DNA of 64,000 nt from an uncultured Hyphomonadaceae bacterium (GCA_913057945.1 CAJXOF010000009.1:62001-126000), one strand, 5' to 3'. Positions 8,630-18,804 are shown, counted from the first letter of the stretch. Translations and numbers: made by a program. Notes: generated by a model not told the origin, from the letters alone.

Positions 8630-9918
8630 CGGATCAGGAAGTCGCACCCGCTGACAGCCGTATCCCATGAAGCCGATAATTGAACTGCTTCAGACTCCGT
8701 CTCTCCTGAACCATTGGAGATGGGCCGCAATTCTTCACGGGCCCGCACGAGCACGCCATCCTCAATACGGTTTGACGGATGTTCCACCAGAATGTCGCCC
8801 TCTTCCAGACCGGCCAGGATTTGCGCCTCCTGCCCGTTCAGGTGGCCGACCTCGACCTGACGCAGCCGGGCGTGACCCTTCTCGATACGGTAGACGGACC
8901 AGGCCCGGTCCTGCTTGAAGAGCGCGGTCATGGGCGCAGTAAGCACATCCTCCTGCGACCAGATCTCCACGGCCACATCCACACGATAGCCATGCCCCAT
9001 CCGGTCTGCCGGCTGACCGGGCACCAGATCGATCACGACATTCACGCGCTGCTCCTCGATGCCGAGGGCAGAAACCTTCGTGAACGCAAAGGGCTCTATG
9101 CGTCGAACCTTTCCATGCAGGACGGGTCCACCCCAGTCGGAGATCACAACAGGATCACCGGGCGAGATCCGGACGGCATCTTCTGACAACAGGTCTGCCA
9201 CAATTTCGATCTCCTCTGGATCGCCGACCTCGACCAGCGTCGCGCCCTGGGCGACGGGCCCCTCACTCTGGCGCAGACGACGCAGCAGGACTCCATCGAT
9301 CGGCGCGATGACATCAATCAGTTCGCCTTCCTCGCTGTCACTGCTGGGGCGCAGGGCAGCGCGGGCGGCGGCCAGTTCCTGACGTCGCATGGCCAGCGCC
9401 GCTTCTGCCGCGCGTGTCGCAGCCTGCAGGGTTCTTTCCTCGGCTTCAGACCGTTCCAATACTTGCCGGGAGATTGCCCCACCCGGCGCCAGAAGACGGT
9501 ATCTGTTGGCATCAGTAGTGGCGCGGTCGAGTTCGGCCCGCACCCGGTCCAGTTCCGCCTTGGACGCTGTCACGGCCGCCGCCGCCGCCTCTGCGACGGC
9601 CGACAATTGCTTCTGGGACCGGCTGTCGAGCACGGGCGCCGCCACCGGACGGATGACCGCGACGACTGTTTCCCCCTGATACACACAGTCGCCAGCGTCC
9701 AGATCGATGCGTTCAAGCCGTCCGGCCACCGGCGCGGAAATTTCAAACACATCATGGATACGTGTTTCGCCTTCCTCGCTGACGGACACGGTCATCGGTC
9801 CGAGACGGGCCGCGACGATATCCACGTCAACCGGCCTTGGCGAAAAGGCCCAGACCGCCAGGGCCAGGACAATGAGGGCAATAGCGGCCCAGAAAAGAAG
9901 ACGATTGCGAAGGGCCAT
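8626..9918 (-). CDS. HlyD-type periplasmic adaptor subunit of an ABC exporter
   Basis: Membrane-fusion protein of 430 residues. One N-terminal transmembrane segment (about 5-27, LLFWAAIALIVLALAVWAF) is followed by a lipoyl-like half (RLERIDLDAGDCVYQGETVV), an alanine-rich coiled-coil hairpin (about 100-190) and beta-barrel/membrane-proximal domains. ATG 9918 is chosen because it lies four bases after the permease stop with GGGAG upstream; a longer frame to 10014 lacks support. It is the last gene of the minus-strand row Usp, ATPase, permease, adaptor. Cargo is unknown; MacB-like systems export peptides, lipoproteins or small molecules. Confidence 0.85.
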   Translation of the reverse strand: MALRNRLLFWAAIALIVLALAVWAFSPRPVDVDIVAARLGPMTVSVSEEGETRIHDVFEISAPVAGRLERIDLDAGDCVYQGETVVAVIRPVAAPVLDSRSQKQLSAVAEAAAAAVTASKAELDRVRAELDRATTDANRYRLLAPGGAISRQVLERSEAEERTLQAATRAAEAALAMRRQELAAARAALRPSSDSEEGELIDVIAPIDGVLLRRLRQSEGPVAQGATLVEVGDPEEIEIVADLLSEDAVRISPGDPVVISDWGGPVLHGKVRRIEPFAFTKVSALGIEEQRVNVVIDLVPGQPADRMGHGYRVDVAVEIWSQEDVLTAPMTALFKQDRAWSVYRIEKGHARLRQVEVGHLNGQEAQILAGLEEGDILVEHPSNRIEDGVLVRAREELRPISNGSGETESEAVQLSASWDTAVSGCDFLIR

Positions 9919-9922
9919 GAGG

Positions 9923-12298
9923 TCACTCCCGTGTTTTGAGAACGGCGATGAGGTCGAGGGTTTTAACACGCTGGCGAACAAACAGGGCCGCAGCAATAGA
10001 CGAGACGACAACAATAGCGGCAGCCATCCCGTGCGTAGACGGATCTATGGTGACGGGAATCCGGAACAGTTCGGTCGCCATGGAGGAGGCCACGAGATAG
10101 GCGAGCCCCATGCCCAGTAGCCCGCCGAGGGGGAGCGCGAGGAAGACCAGCAAGCCCAACTCTCCGATCAGGATGTAAGACACCTCGCCCTCGGTGAAGC
10201 CGAGGACCCGCAAGCTGGCGAGTTCCCGCCCCCGTTCCGTCAGGCCGATCCTCGCAGCATTGTACACCACTGCCGCAGCTATCGCGCCGCCGATCAGTGC
10301 ATAGATCGTCATCATGATGTTGATGTTTTCTTCCATGGATTCATTGAAGCTCTCGATCGAGGCGCGCTGAAGGGCTACGCTGGCTATGCCGGGCCGCGCG
10401 AGGACCGCTTCACTGAACTCGGCCTCCTTGTCCGGATCGATCATCGCATAGACCCCGCTGACCACATCGCTTTCACCCAGCAGGTCTCCAAGGGCGTCAA
10501 CATCCATGAAGGCCGGCCAGCCCATGGCTTCGTTCACGATGGCTGTCACCGGCGCGTCGAGCACGGGCCGTTCCCCTTCCAGAACTTCCAGCGTAACCCG
10601 GTCCCCCACGCCCGCAACGACCATGCTCGCCAGTTGAGAGGACAAGGCGAGGCCATGTTCCGGCATGTCCATGAAACGCTGGTTGTCATCCAGAAGCCGG
10701 CGCTGTCGGCCCGTCGGGTCCACACCGACCAGCCATACGCGCTCATCCAGCTGGCCGTGGCGTATCCGAATGGAAACATCGCGGTTCGGCTGGACCGACA
10801 GCACGCCGGGCAATCGCTCGATTTCGCGCACGGCGCTGTAATTCATCGGCTCGACGAAATTGATCGCCGCATCATAGGCGTCGGTGCGGTCGAAATGCTG
10901 CTCCAGCATCTCGTCAATGGCATCAAAGGCAAACAACGTCCCGACCAGCAGGGCCTGAGCGGCCGCAACCCCGACCACCGTCACCGCTGCCCGGATAGGC
11001 CAGCGTGTGACGTGACGCAGGATCATTCGTGTCGGTTCGTCGAAATGGATCCGCGCAAAAGCGCGCTGGAGCGCTCCCTTGCTGTAGACCGTCGGCGGGG
11101 CGGGTGACATGGCTTCGGCAGGCGCAAGATTTGCCGCAGATCTTGCGGAGGCGATAGCCCCAATAATGGCCGCAATCGCCGCAGATCCGCCTCCGATCAC
11201 AAACGCAGATGGATCGAGCCGGAAAATCATGTCCGGAAACCGGAAACTATTCGTATAAAGATTGGTCATCAGTCGCGCAAGTGCCGCGCCGAGGACGAAC
11301 CCGACCAGAATTCCGCCAAGCACCATGCCGAGCGCCATTTTCACATAGTGCCAGGCAATCTCCCTCTGGTCGAACCCAAAGGCCTTCAATAATCCGATCT
11401 GCTGGCGTTCCGTCGCGATCAGGCGCGCGAGGATGGCATTGATCAGCAAGGCTGACACGACGAGAAAGATCGGGGGAATGATCGCGGCAATAGCCGCCAA
11501 TTGCTGCATCTCGCTTTCAATGAAAGCATTGGACAACTGGTCTTCCGCGCCATAGGCGCCGCCCGTCCCGTAGGGCTCCAGCAACCCATCCAGCCCGTCA
11601 ATCACACCCTGCGGGTTGGCGCCCGGACTGAGAGAAACACTCACATTGTTGAACGCCCCGTCGAGGTCAAAGGCAGCTTCCAGTGCCCGGCGGCTAAGCC
11701 AGAACACTGCAAAGCGCTTCTCGTCCGGCAACAGCCCGCTCGGTCCGAGCATGTAGACATGCTCAGGGGAATCCCCAATCCCGACGATCTCCAGGTCGCG
11801 CGCGCGCCCATTGATGATGGCACGGACATTACTTCCCAATGTGAAGCCATGCGCGTCCACGAAAGCTTTGGAAACAACCGCCTCGTCCGGCCGGCTGGGA
11901 TCGGGAAAGCGTCCCGAATACAGCAGGACACCATTCAGTCTTGGCTCGCCATTTTCAGGCAGGGAGACAAGCTGCGCATTGGCCGGCTCGCGCATGCCTT
12001 CGATATCGAGCGTGACCATTCGGGAGATTCGCGTCTCCACGGTACGGACCCCTTCAATGTCCGCAATCTCGGTCGCGAGACGTTCGGGTGCGCGCTTCGC
12101 ATTCGAGAACACGTCGGCGAAGCGATACCGGTCATAATACGTGTCCCGGCTCAGTTCGAGGGAGGAGATGGCCCCCAGCGCCATCACCATGATCGCGACG
12201 CCGCAGGCTACGATGGCCCCCACCGCCAGGCCCTGCCCCCGCATATGGAACAGATCCCGCAGGAGCTTTCGGTCCAGCGCGGAAATCCAGCTCACCAT
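9923..12298 (-). CDS. ABC exporter permease with two FtsX domains
   Basis: Inner-membrane permease of 791 residues with a MacB/FtsX architecture repeated twice. There is an N-terminal helix, a periplasmic domain, and three membrane helices around 280-400 ([18 protein letters not shown]). A second set starts near 440 ([18 protein letters not shown]) and the last three helices fall around 660-785 ([17 protein letters not shown]). Its start overlaps the ATPase stop by seven bases and its stop is four bases before the adaptor, so the three form one complex. Large duplicated permeases of this type pair with LolD/MacB-like ATPases; the transported substrate cannot be read from the sequence. Confidence 0.88.
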   Translation of the reverse strand: MVSWISALDRKLLRDLFHMRGQGLAVGAIVACGVAIMVMALGAISSLELSRDTYYDRYRFADVFSNAKRAPERLATEIADIEGVRTVETRISRMVTLDIEGMREPANAQLVSLPENGEPRLNGVLLYSGRFPDPSRPDEAVVSKAFVDAHGFTLGSNVRAIINGRARDLEIVGIGDSPEHVYMLGPSGLLPDEKRFAVFWLSRRALEAAFDLDGAFNNVSVSLSPGANPQGVIDGLDGLLEPYGTGGAYGAEDQLSNAFIESEMQQLAAIAAIIPPIFLVVSALLINAILARLIATERQQIGLLKAFGFDQREIAWHYVKMALGMVLGGILVGFVLGAALARLMTNLYTNSFRFPDMIFRLDPSAFVIGGGSAAIAAIIGAIASARSAANLAPAEAMSPAPPTVYSKGALQRAFARIHFDEPTRMILRHVTRWPIRAAVTVVGVAAAQALLVGTLFAFDAIDEMLEQHFDRTDAYDAAINFVEPMNYSAVREIERLPGVLSVQPNRDVSIRIRHGQLDERVWLVGVDPTGRQRRLLDDNQRFMDMPEHGLALSSQLASMVVAGVGDRVTLEVLEGERPVLDAPVTAIVNEAMGWPAFMDVDALGDLLGESDVVSGVYAMIDPDKEAEFSEAVLARPGIASVALQRASIESFNESMEENINIMMTIYALIGGAIAAAVVYNAARIGLTERGRELASLRVLGFTEGEVSYILIGELGLLVFLALPLGGLLGMGLAYLVASSMATELFRIPVTIDPSTHGMAAAIVVVSSIAAALFVRQRVKTLDLIAVLKTRE

Positions 12299-13041
12299 GA
12301 CAGCTCCGAGGGCTTCTTCGCTCGCCCCACCTCGTCGATATCCACGATCAGTCCATCGGACAGTCGGATTATACGGTCCGACATTTCCGCGATCCCGACA
12401 TTATGAGTGATGACGACCGTTGTGGCGCCCAGTTCGCGGTTCACATGGTCGAGGGCTTCCAGCACCTGGATGCCGGTCTTGCTGTCCAGCGCACCTGTTG
12501 GCTCGTCGCAAAAGAGGAGCGCCGGCCGCTTGGCAATTGCGCGCGCCACGGCGACGCGCTGCTGCTCGCCCCCGGATAATTCTGCCGGAAAATGATCGAG
12601 CCGCGCAGCCAGACCCACCATGTCCAGGGCTTCTTCGGGCGGGATGGGGTCGCGCGCGATCTCGGTGACCAGAGCCACATTTTCGCGCGCCGTCAGGCTT
12701 GGCACGAGATTATAGAACTGGAAGATGAAACCGACATGGTTGCGCCGATACCGGGTGAGGCCGGCATCAGACCGCCGGGTCAGCGACTTGCCTTCAAACT
12801 GCACATCGCCTTCGGTGGGGCGGTCAAGGCCGCCAAGAATGTTCAGCAGGGTCGACTTCCCGCTACCCGACGCCCCCAGCATGACCAGGAGTTCGCCGCG
12901 GTGCACATCAAGGTCGACGCCACGAAGCGCCTGAACTTTCACCTCGCCTGTGTCGTAGACTTTTGTCAGGCCCCGAGCCGAGAGCAGCACGCCGGTGTCG
13001 GTATCTGGAGCCGGCGCCTGTGAGCGTGCCAATACATTCAT
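12292..13041 (-). CDS. ABC transporter ATP-binding protein (LolD/MacB type)
   Basis: ATPase subunit of 249 residues. Walker [11 protein letters not shown]-loop in [13 protein letters not shown], signature [14 protein letters not shown], Walker [13 protein letters not shown] and switch His in VVITHN are all intact. It overlaps the permease gene by seven bases and begins ten bases after the universal stress protein gene, so it is second in a Usp-led operon downstream of the FNR/FixK box at 13985-13998. Confidence 0.93.
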   Translation of the reverse strand: MNVLARSQAPAPDTDTGVLLSARGLTKVYDTGEVKVQALRGVDLDVHRGELLVMLGASGSGKSTLLNILGGLDRPTEGDVQFEGKSLTRRSDAGLTRYRRNHVGFIFQFYNLVPSLTARENVALVTEIARDPIPPEEALDMVGLAARLDHFPAELSGGEQQRVAVARAIAKRPALLFCDEPTGALDSKTGIQVLEALDHVNRELGATTVVITHNVGIAEMSDRIIRLSDGLIVDIDEVGRAKKPSELSW

Positions 13042-13051
13042 TTCCCCGTCC

Positions 13052-13924
13052 CTAATGAACCATCAGGAGCGGTCGATCCGCATGCCGGATCATGTGCAGG
13101 GTCACGCCGCCCATGATGGTCTCGCGCAGGCGGGAATGCGAATAGCCGCCCATCAGGACCAGATCGCTATTAGTCGCGTCGCACTGGTTGAGGATGCGCT
13201 CCGCAATCGGCCGGTCCGGCCATTCCACGGACCGGGTTTTCACACGAACGCCCGCGCGTTCGAGCCATAGCTTGGCCGCTTCGAGACTGGGTGTCCCCAC
13301 ATCTGTTTCACCAATGGTGAGGAGCGTTGTCTCCTCACTCTCCTGCAGCATGGGCAATGCGCACCGCACGACCCGGGAGGCTTGCAGGCTGCCATCCCAG
13401 GCGACCAGCGGCCGACGCGGCATGGCAGCAAGGCCCGAGCGCGGGGTCAGGAAGACGGGCGCGGACGACTGCATGAGCAGCGATTCAAACAGTTCCCGTT
13501 CCGGGTAGACTTCTTTTGCTGACGGAATGGCCATCACGACGAGATCTGCCACGCGCGCCGCCAGGCTGTAGTTCAATGGCAGCTGGCCAATCTCCTCGGT
13601 CCAGGATGCAGTAATCCCATTCTGTTTCAGCGCCTCCGACACCGGCACGATATGAATGTCACCCGCATCGCATCGCTCTTCAAACTGCGCACGCATGGTC
13701 CGGGCAAAGACGGTTGTGGCTTCATCATGTCCTTCCATCGCCAGGACTGTTGCGGCCCCGGACGTCGGATAAAACTCCATGGGGGGGTACTCGGTGAAAC
13801 GCTGGCGCACATGATGTGCCATCACATGCCCCTTGAATGTTCCTGCCAGCGACAGCGCGGTGTCCGTCACCAGATTTGCGGTTTCCTCAAAGGCCAAAGG
13901 GGCGAAAATGGTCTTGAATATCAT
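13052..13924 (-). CDS. Universal stress protein, tandem Usp domains
   Basis: 290 residues from the ATG at 13924 ([10 protein letters not shown]). A longer frame to 14242 runs through the regulatory region and into the divergent ATPase gene and is rejected. It has two Usp-like halves. The C-terminal half ends in [11 protein letters not shown] followed by GGVT, the usual nucleotide-binding G-x2-G-x9-G pattern. Usp proteins of this size are common members of FNR/Anr low-oxygen regulons. The start is about 60 bases from the centre of the FNR/FixK box at 13985-13998, and a possible -10 (AATACT on the minus strand, 13958-13963) is correctly placed for activation. Confidence 0.85.
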   Translation of the reverse strand: MIFKTIFAPLAFEETANLVTDTALSLAGTFKGHVMAHHVRQRFTEYPPMEFYPTSGAATVLAMEGHDEATTVFARTMRAQFEERCDAGDIHIVPVSEALKQNGITASWTEEIGQLPLNYSLAARVADLVVMAIPSAKEVYPERELFESLLMQSSAPVFLTPRSGLAAMPRRPLVAWDGSLQASRVVRCALPMLQESEETTLLTIGETDVGTPSLEAAKLWLERAGVRVKTRSVEWPDRPIAERILNQCDATNSDLVLMGGYSHSRLRETIMGGVTLHMIRHADRPLLMVH

Positions 13925-13984
13925 GGGGGCCCGCTCTCTTTGTGATCCGTAAGGCGCAGTATTCAACGCCCGCTCCTTACCGCA

Positions 13985-13998
13985 TTGATCCGTATCAA
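13985..13998. promoter_or_regulatory. Perfect FNR/FixK box between usp-ABC operon and P-type ATPase
   Basis: TTGATccgtATCAA is a full consensus palindrome placed between two divergent units, the Usp/ABC exporter operon (minus) and the cation ATPase (plus). The minus-strand -10 candidate AATACT (13958-13963) is at the distance expected for a site centred at -41.5. A second small inverted repeat, TCCGTActtcTACGGA, lies at 14011-14026 on the ATPase side. Confidence 0.82.
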
Positions 13999-14082
13999 AT
14001 TCTGTCGCCATCCGTACTTCTACGGAGACGCGTGGCGGGCCCGCCCATGTAATTATTCCATATACAGTTTCAGGATCGCCGG

Positions 14083-16791
14083 ATGACGTCCATGCTTGAT
14101 CGGCCCAATCCCAGCCTCCTAGTGCCCCCGCCTCACGCCGAGCCGCTCGACGTCGCGCTTGATCGGCTATCGACATCCCGCAAGGGATTGGGCCAGGCTG
14201 AGGCCGACGCCCGGCTGGAGGAATATGGCCCCAACCGCACACCTCGTGGGCGCCGCACCCCCGCCCTGCTGCGGTTTCTCCGTCACTTCCACAATGCGCT
14301 GATTTACGTGCTGATCGGAGCTGCCGCCGTCACATGGTGGCTTGGTCATCCCATCGACACGGCTGTCATCCTGTTCGTGGTGCTCGCCAATGCCGTGATC
14401 GGCTTCATACAGGAGGGCCGCGCCGAAGCGGCAATGGAAGCCATCGAGTCGCTGCTCTCGCCTCATGCCGCTGTTTACCGGGATGGAAGGCGCGTGACAG
14501 TGGATGCCGAAACCGTGGTTCCGGGCGATGTCGTGTGCGTCGAGGCGGGGGACCGTATTCCCGCTGATCTCAGATTGATCAAGTCGAGCAGTCTGCGGAT
14601 ACAGGAAGCTATCCTGACGGGGGAATCCATTGCCGTCGAAAAGTCTGTGGGCATATCGCAAGCAGATGCCCAGCTAGGGGATCGAACAGGCTGCGCCTTC
14701 AGCGGCACCATTGTCACGGCCGGACAGGCCGAGGGACTGGTCGTGGCGACCGGCGTAAACACCGAAATCGGTCGCATCAGTGGCATGCTCTCCTCTGTGG
14801 ACCGGCTCCAGACCCCCCTGCTGCGTCAGATGAATGCCTTTGCGAAATGGCTGACCATTCTGATCCTGTTGATTGGCGCGGCCCTGCTTTCCTTCGGTGT
14901 GTTCATTCGAAATGCGGACTTCTCGGAGACTTTCATGTCGGTGGTGGGCCTGTCAGTCGCTGCCATCCCCGAAGGCTTGCCGGCTGTCCTGACCATCACC
15001 ATGGCAATCGGTGTCAGGGCCATGGCCGGCAAGAATGCCATCGTGCGTCGCCTGCCCGCTATCGAGACCCTGGGTGCAGTCTCTGTCATCTGCACAGACA
15101 AGACCGGCACACTGACCCACAATGAAATGATGGCCACGTCGGTCATTGCGGCAGGGCAGGCCTTCAATGTCACAGGAGACGGCTACGCGCCAAGCGGCGA
15201 CATATCGCCAACACCCTCAGAGCCGGTCCAAACCGTCCTGGAGCAGCTCGCGATCACGGCCACGGTCTGTAATGAATCGCGACTTGTGCAAGATGACCAA
15301 ACCTGGAGCGTCAGCGGCGATCCGATGGAGGGCGCGCTTCTGGCCCTTGCGGGAAAAATTCTGGGCTCCCTGGACGATGTACGACACGATCATCCTCGCA
15401 ACGCCGTCCTGCCCTTCGACGCCCGACACCGGTTCATGGCCACGCTCACCACTAACGGGACCGGCCAGCATATTCGCGCCAAGGGCGCGCCCGAAGTGAT
15501 CTCCGCGCTCTGCACAAGGATGATGGGACCGGACGGCACCTCTGTCCCGATTGACCATGAATTCATCCAGCTCAGGACATCTGCCCTGGCGTCGCAGGGC
15601 CAGAGGGTGCTCGCATTCGCCATGGCCGACGCCGAGCCAGACCAAAAACTCTCAGAGGACGCGCTGAGGGGCACTCTCACCTTCATTGGCGTCATTGGCC
15701 TGAAAGACCCGCCCCGAGCCGAAGCCGTCAAGGCCATAGCCGACTGCCATGCGGCGGGCATTCGGGTAAAGATGATTACCGGCGATCATGCAGGAACGGC
15801 GGCAGCCATTGCGAGAGAGATCGGGCTCGAATATCCCGGCCATGTCCTTGAAGGCAAAGACCTCGACGCGCTGGACGACGTGGAACTTGCCCATAAGGCC
15901 CTCGAGACCAATGTCTTCGCCCGCACCAGCCCCGAGCACAAATTGCGTCTCGTTCAGGCCCTGCAGAGCCAGAACATGATCGTCGCCATGACCGGCGATG
16001 GTGTGAACGACGCCCCCGCGCTGAAGCGGGCCGATGTCGGCGTGGCGATGGGCCAAAAGGGCAGCGAGGCGGCAAAGGAAGCCGCCGCCGTGGTGCTCGC
16101 CGATGACAATTTCGCCTCGATCGCGGCGGCTGTCACAGAGGGCCGCCGCATCTATGACAATATCCGCAAGCTGATCCGCTGGACGCTCCCCACCGGCGGC
16201 GGAGAATCCAGCGTGGTGATCCTCGCCCTTCTGTTCGGGCTGACCCTGCCGGTGACGCCGATCCAGATCCTGTGGATCAATCTGATTACCGAGATGGCGC
16301 TTGGCTTCGCGCTGGCGCTGGAACCGCTGGAGCCCAAAAGCATGGAGCAACCGCCCCGCAAGCGGGATGCAACCTTGCTGGATACCGGATTGCTGGCGGA
16401 CATAGTGGTTGCGACCGTCCTCTTCGCGGCCGCAGTGTTTGCTGTGTTCACCTATGCGCTGGACCATACCGGCTCCGTGGAGCTTGCCCGGACCGTCGCT
16501 TTCAACACACTGGTCGTGCTTCAGGTCGCGTACCTGTTCTTCGTCCGCTACCTTCACGGCGCGTCGAGTACGCTGGACGGCCTGCGCGGAACCCCTGCCG
16601 TCTGGACCGCTCTCTTCATCGTCGTGGCCGGCCAACTGGCCGTCACCTACATTCCCTCCGCCCAAGCGGTATTTGGTACCGTCCCGCTCTCGCCTTTCTA
16701 CGGCGCCATTGTGATCGGCGCCGGGGGTGCCGTGTTCGGATTGCTCGAGGTGGAAAAGCAGATGCGGCTGGCCATTCAACGCATCCGTTGA
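14083..16791 (+). CDS. Cation-transporting P-type ATPase (type II)
   Basis: Membrane pump of 902 residues with the full P-type set: N-terminal cation ATPase domain, TGES in the actuator domain, PEGL in M4 (P296), phosphorylation motif CTDKTGTLT (D339) and TGDGVNDAPAL. Six C-terminal membrane segments end the protein. PEGLP in M4 together with this architecture fits type IIA/IIB-like pumps (Ca2+, Mn2+ or Na+/K+-like) rather than heavy-metal pumps; the ion is not certain. Start at 14083 has AGGA eight bases upstream; ATG 14092 is an alternative. It is divergent from the Usp operon and shares its FNR/FixK box. Confidence 0.9.
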   Translation: MTSMLDRPNPSLLVPPPHAEPLDVALDRLSTSRKGLGQAEADARLEEYGPNRTPRGRRTPALLRFLRHFHNALIYVLIGAAAVTWWLGHPIDTAVILFVVLANAVIGFIQEGRAEAAMEAIESLLSPHAAVYRDGRRVTVDAETVVPGDVVCVEAGDRIPADLRLIKSSSLRIQEAILTGESIAVEKSVGISQADAQLGDRTGCAFSGTIVTAGQAEGLVVATGVNTEIGRISGMLSSVDRLQTPLLRQMNAFAKWLTILILLIGAALLSFGVFIRNADFSETFMSVVGLSVAAIPEGLPAVLTITMAIGVRAMAGKNAIVRRLPAIETLGAVSVICTDKTGTLTHNEMMATSVIAAGQAFNVTGDGYAPSGDISPTPSEPVQTVLEQLAITATVCNESRLVQDDQTWSVSGDPMEGALLALAGKILGSLDDVRHDHPRNAVLPFDARHRFMATLTTNGTGQHIRAKGAPEVISALCTRMMGPDGTSVPIDHEFIQLRTSALASQGQRVLAFAMADAEPDQKLSEDALRGTLTFIGVIGLKDPPRAEAVKAIADCHAAGIRVKMITGDHAGTAAAIAREIGLEYPGHVLEGKDLDALDDVELAHKALETNVFARTSPEHKLRLVQALQSQNMIVAMTGDGVNDAPALKRADVGVAMGQKGSEAAKEAAAVVLADDNFASIAAAVTEGRRIYDNIRKLIRWTLPTGGGESSVVILALLFGLTLPVTPIQILWINLITEMALGFALALEPLEPKSMEQPPRKRDATLLDTGLLADIVVATVLFAAAVFAVFTYALDHTGSVELARTVAFNTLVVLQVAYLFFVRYLHGASSTLDGLRGTPAVWTALFIVVAGQLAVTYIPSAQAVFGTVPLSPFYGAIVIGAGGAVFGLLEVEKQMRLAIQRIR

Positions 16792-16822
16792 CGGCGGAAC
16801 TGAGCCATTCAACATGTGCGTC

Positions 16823-17542
16823 TCAGGCGAGATACAGGCCGCCATTCACATGCAATGTGGAGCCTGTGATGAAACCGGACTGGTCACTGGCCAGGAAAGC
16901 CACGCACCGGGCGATTTCGGAGGGCTCGGCAAGGCGGCCAAGCGGCACGCCTTCCAGCACGGTCTTCATCACATCATCGGGCACAGCAGCCACCATGGCC
17001 GTATCGGCATAGCCGGGCGCGATGGCATTGACCGTGATCCCCTTGCGCGCACTCTCCAGTGCCAGCGCCTTGGTAAACCCGATTACGCCAGCCTTTGCTG
17101 CGGAATAGTTTGTCTGGCCAAACTGGCCTTGGACGGCGTTCACCGACGAGATGTTGATGATCCGTCCGAACCCTCGCTCGCGCATACCGGATATGACCTG
17201 CCGGGTTGCGTTGAACATGGAGTCCAGATCCACACGCAGGACTGACTGCCACTGCTCCGGCGACATCTTGTGCAACATCGAATCCGCCGTGACCCCAGCA
17301 TTGTTCACGAGGATATCGATAGGGCCGATCTCAGCTTCGATAGCTGCAATGTTGTTCGAGCAAGCGCTGAAATCACTCACATCCCAGCCATAGCAAGCAC
17401 GTCCTGAACACGCCTTGTAAGCTTTAGCCTTCTCAGGCGAGCGGGCGGTGACTATGACCTTGCAGCCATCCGCTTCCAAGGCGTCGGCCGTGGCTGCGCC
17501 GAGACCTGTCGTCCCTCCAGTAATCAGTGCGATGCGGGCCAT
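16823..17542 (-). CDS. phaB: Acetoacetyl-CoA reductase (PhaB type)
   Basis: Short-chain dehydrogenase of 239 residues that reduces acetoacetyl-CoA to (R)-3-hydroxybutyryl-CoA for PhaC. The cofactor motif TGGTTGLG, NNAG, the catalytic Ser in NISSVNAVQGQFGQ and YSAAK are present; the stretch after the Ser is characteristic of PhaB rather than FabG. AAGGAA precedes the start. It reads toward the P-type ATPase and is divergent from the FMN-binding gene; a consensus FNR/FixK box lies about 80 bases upstream. It is 14 kb from phaC, linked to it by regulation rather than by operon. Confidence 0.88.
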   Translation of the reverse strand: MARIALITGGTTGLGAATADALEADGCKVIVTARSPEKAKAYKACSGRACYGWDVSDFSACSNNIAAIEAEIGPIDILVNNAGVTADSMLHKMSPEQWQSVLRVDLDSMFNATRQVISGMRERGFGRIINISSVNAVQGQFGQTNYSAAKAGVIGFTKALALESARKGITVNAIAPGYADTAMVAAVPDDVMKTVLEGVPLGRLAEPSEIARCVAFLASDQSGFITGSTLHVNGGLYLA

Positions 17543-17581
17543 GCCGGGTTCCTTTTGCCTACGCGCCCCCAGCTAGGCGCA

Positions 17582-17611
17582 TTGATCCCCTGGCGCCTTG
17601 CGCCGGATCAA
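17582..17611. other. Bulged inverted repeat upstream of phaB
   Basis: TTGATCC (17582-17588) pairs with GGATCAA (17605-17611), and inside it GGCGC pairs with GCGCC around a CTT loop, leaving a CCT bulge. It could fold in the phaB leader RNA. The outer arms are also FNR-like half-sites at non-standard spacing. Function unknown. Confidence 0.4.
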
Positions 17612-17619
17612 GGCGGGAC

Positions 17620-17633
17620 TTGATACGCATCAA
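17620..17633. promoter_or_regulatory. Perfect FNR/FixK box between phaB and the FMN-binding gene
   Basis: TTGATacgcATCAA is a full consensus palindrome. It lies 57 bases before the plus-strand gene at 17690 and 78 bases before the minus-strand phaB start, so it could serve either or both divergent promoters. Confidence 0.82.
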
Positions 17634-17689
17634 CGCACGCGCTTCGGATCCGGCGATCCTGAACGTGCGAAAGACGCGGAGGTATCCTG

Positions 17690-18202
17690 ATGAAAGCCGA
17701 CCTTGAAGCAAAAGCTGTCCAGATCCTGGAGGCGAGCCGCGATGCCGCCATTGCCACGATCCGGCCCGACGGCTTCCCGCAGAACACGACCGTGTCCTTC
17801 GTCCATGACGGTTTGACCCTGTTTATCGGTGTCGGGAGCGATTCCCAGAAGGCCCGGAACATGCGCCGGGATGCACGCGTTTCTCTCACCATCACGCCCC
17901 CCTATCAGGATTGGGATCACATTCGGGGCCTGTCCATGGCGGCGCACGCGGCAGAAATGACCACACAGGAAGAGAGCGCGGAAGTGATCGGCCTGATGCT
18001 GAAACGCTTTCCGCAGATCGAGCGCATGGATCCGATGGAAGGCGTCATGCCTTCCTTCTTCCGTCTGACGCCCAGTGTCCTGTCAGTCCTCGATTACAGC
18101 CTCGGCTTCGGCCATGCCGATACGTTCACGGTAACGGATACGGACATCGCCGACTCCCTGGAAAGCATGAAGCACAAATGGCTGCTTCCAACGGGGCCGT
18201 GA
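17690..18202 (+). CDS. Pyridoxamine 5'-phosphate oxidase-like split-barrel flavoprotein
   Basis: 170 residues in the PNPOx-like FMN-binding split barrel. The N-terminal half shows the usual pattern AAIATIRPDGFPQNTTVSF followed by FIGVGSDSQKARNMRRD, where the flavin phosphate is normally bound. It is not the vitamin B6 enzyme PdxH, whose length and C-terminal motif differ. GGAGG lies upstream of the ATG. It sits directly after a consensus FNR/FixK box; small split-barrel flavoproteins recur in low-oxygen regulons, but the substrate is unknown. Confidence 0.75.
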   Translation: MKADLEAKAVQILEASRDAAIATIRPDGFPQNTTVSFVHDGLTLFIGVGSDSQKARNMRRDARVSLTITPPYQDWDHIRGLSMAAHAAEMTTQEESAEVIGLMLKRFPQIERMDPMEGVMPSFFRLTPSVLSVLDYSLGFGHADTFTVTDTDIADSLESMKHKWLLPTGP

Positions 18203-18218
18203 CGCGGGCGTCAAACGC

Positions 18219-18232
18219 TTGATGCGCGTCAA
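18219..18232 (+). promoter_or_regulatory. FNR/FixK box upstream of first lipoprotein gene
   Basis: TTGATgcgcGTCAA matches TTGAY-N4-RTCAA exactly. It begins 16 bases after the preceding stop codon and lies about 70 bases before the lipoprotein start at 18298, so the lipoprotein has its own low-oxygen promoter. Confidence 0.78.
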
Positions 18233-18297
18233 AGGATCGTTCGCAGAATTGGTTACCCACGAAAACATTGATCTTTCAAACCGGAGGCAAAGTGATC

Positions 18298-18804
18298 ATG
18301 GCAATACTGAATTCGATCCCGTCAGCGTCGTTTGCGTTGGTCGCGACTGTATGGATTGCTGGCTGCACCACTGCGGCAACGGCCTACCAGCCTGCCAGCG
18401 ACCTGCATGGCTATACCAGCGAGGATGTCGGGGATGGCCTGGTTCGGGTCAGCTTCCGTGGGAACTCCAACACCAGCCAGGACGACGTCGAGGCCAGCCT
18501 GTTCCGCCGCATGGTCGACATCGCAGAGGAACAAGATGCGGGCAGCTTCAGCATTGTCGGTCGCGAAACGGCCTGCACGACAACCCTTCGCACGTCCCCC
18601 AACACGACCTGTATCTACCACCAGTCCACGGACGCCATGTTTCCCTACTATTTCGGGGTTTACGAACTGGACAGCCCATGGCGCTCAAAACCGGAACGGG
18701 AGTATGAAGCTGTCGCCACCATCCGTCTGTCTCCTGAGGCGGACTGTGGCGACCTCTCAGATTGCTATATAACGGCAGATGCACGAGCAGAGATGTCCCG
18801 CTAA
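18298..18804 (+). CDS. Lipoprotein of CC0125/CC1285 type, copy 1
   Basis: About 168 residues with a signal peptide ending in the lipobox IAGC, so it should be lipid-anchored. The mature part shares with the two other copies here a core of TAYQ/TPYQ, a GY region, then VRVSFRGNSNTSQDDVEASLFRR. Four further cysteines suggest disulfides (TACTT, NTTCIY, ADCGDLSDCY), unlike the other two copies. ATG 18298 follows GGAGG by ten bases; GTG 18292 is also possible. Function is not known. It is under an FNR/FixK box and faces copy 2 tail to tail. Confidence 0.7.
   Translation: MAILNSIPSASFALVATVWIAGCTTAATAYQPASDLHGYTSEDVGDGLVRVSFRGNSNTSQDDVEASLFRRMVDIAEEQDAGSFSIVGRETACTTTLRTSPNTTCIYHQSTDAMFPYYFGVYELDSPWRSKPEREYEAVATIRLSPEADCGDLSDCYITADARAEMSR

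Noticed and set aside
13925..14242. N-terminal extension of the universal stress protein
   Set aside because: It would translate through the FNR-type box and into the divergent ATPase gene; [10 protein letters not shown] at 13924 is the natural family start.
15652..16845. Minus-strand open frame of 397 codons inside the P-type ATPase
   Set aside because: It overlaps the conserved hinge and C-terminal membrane region of the ATPase and shows no domain.
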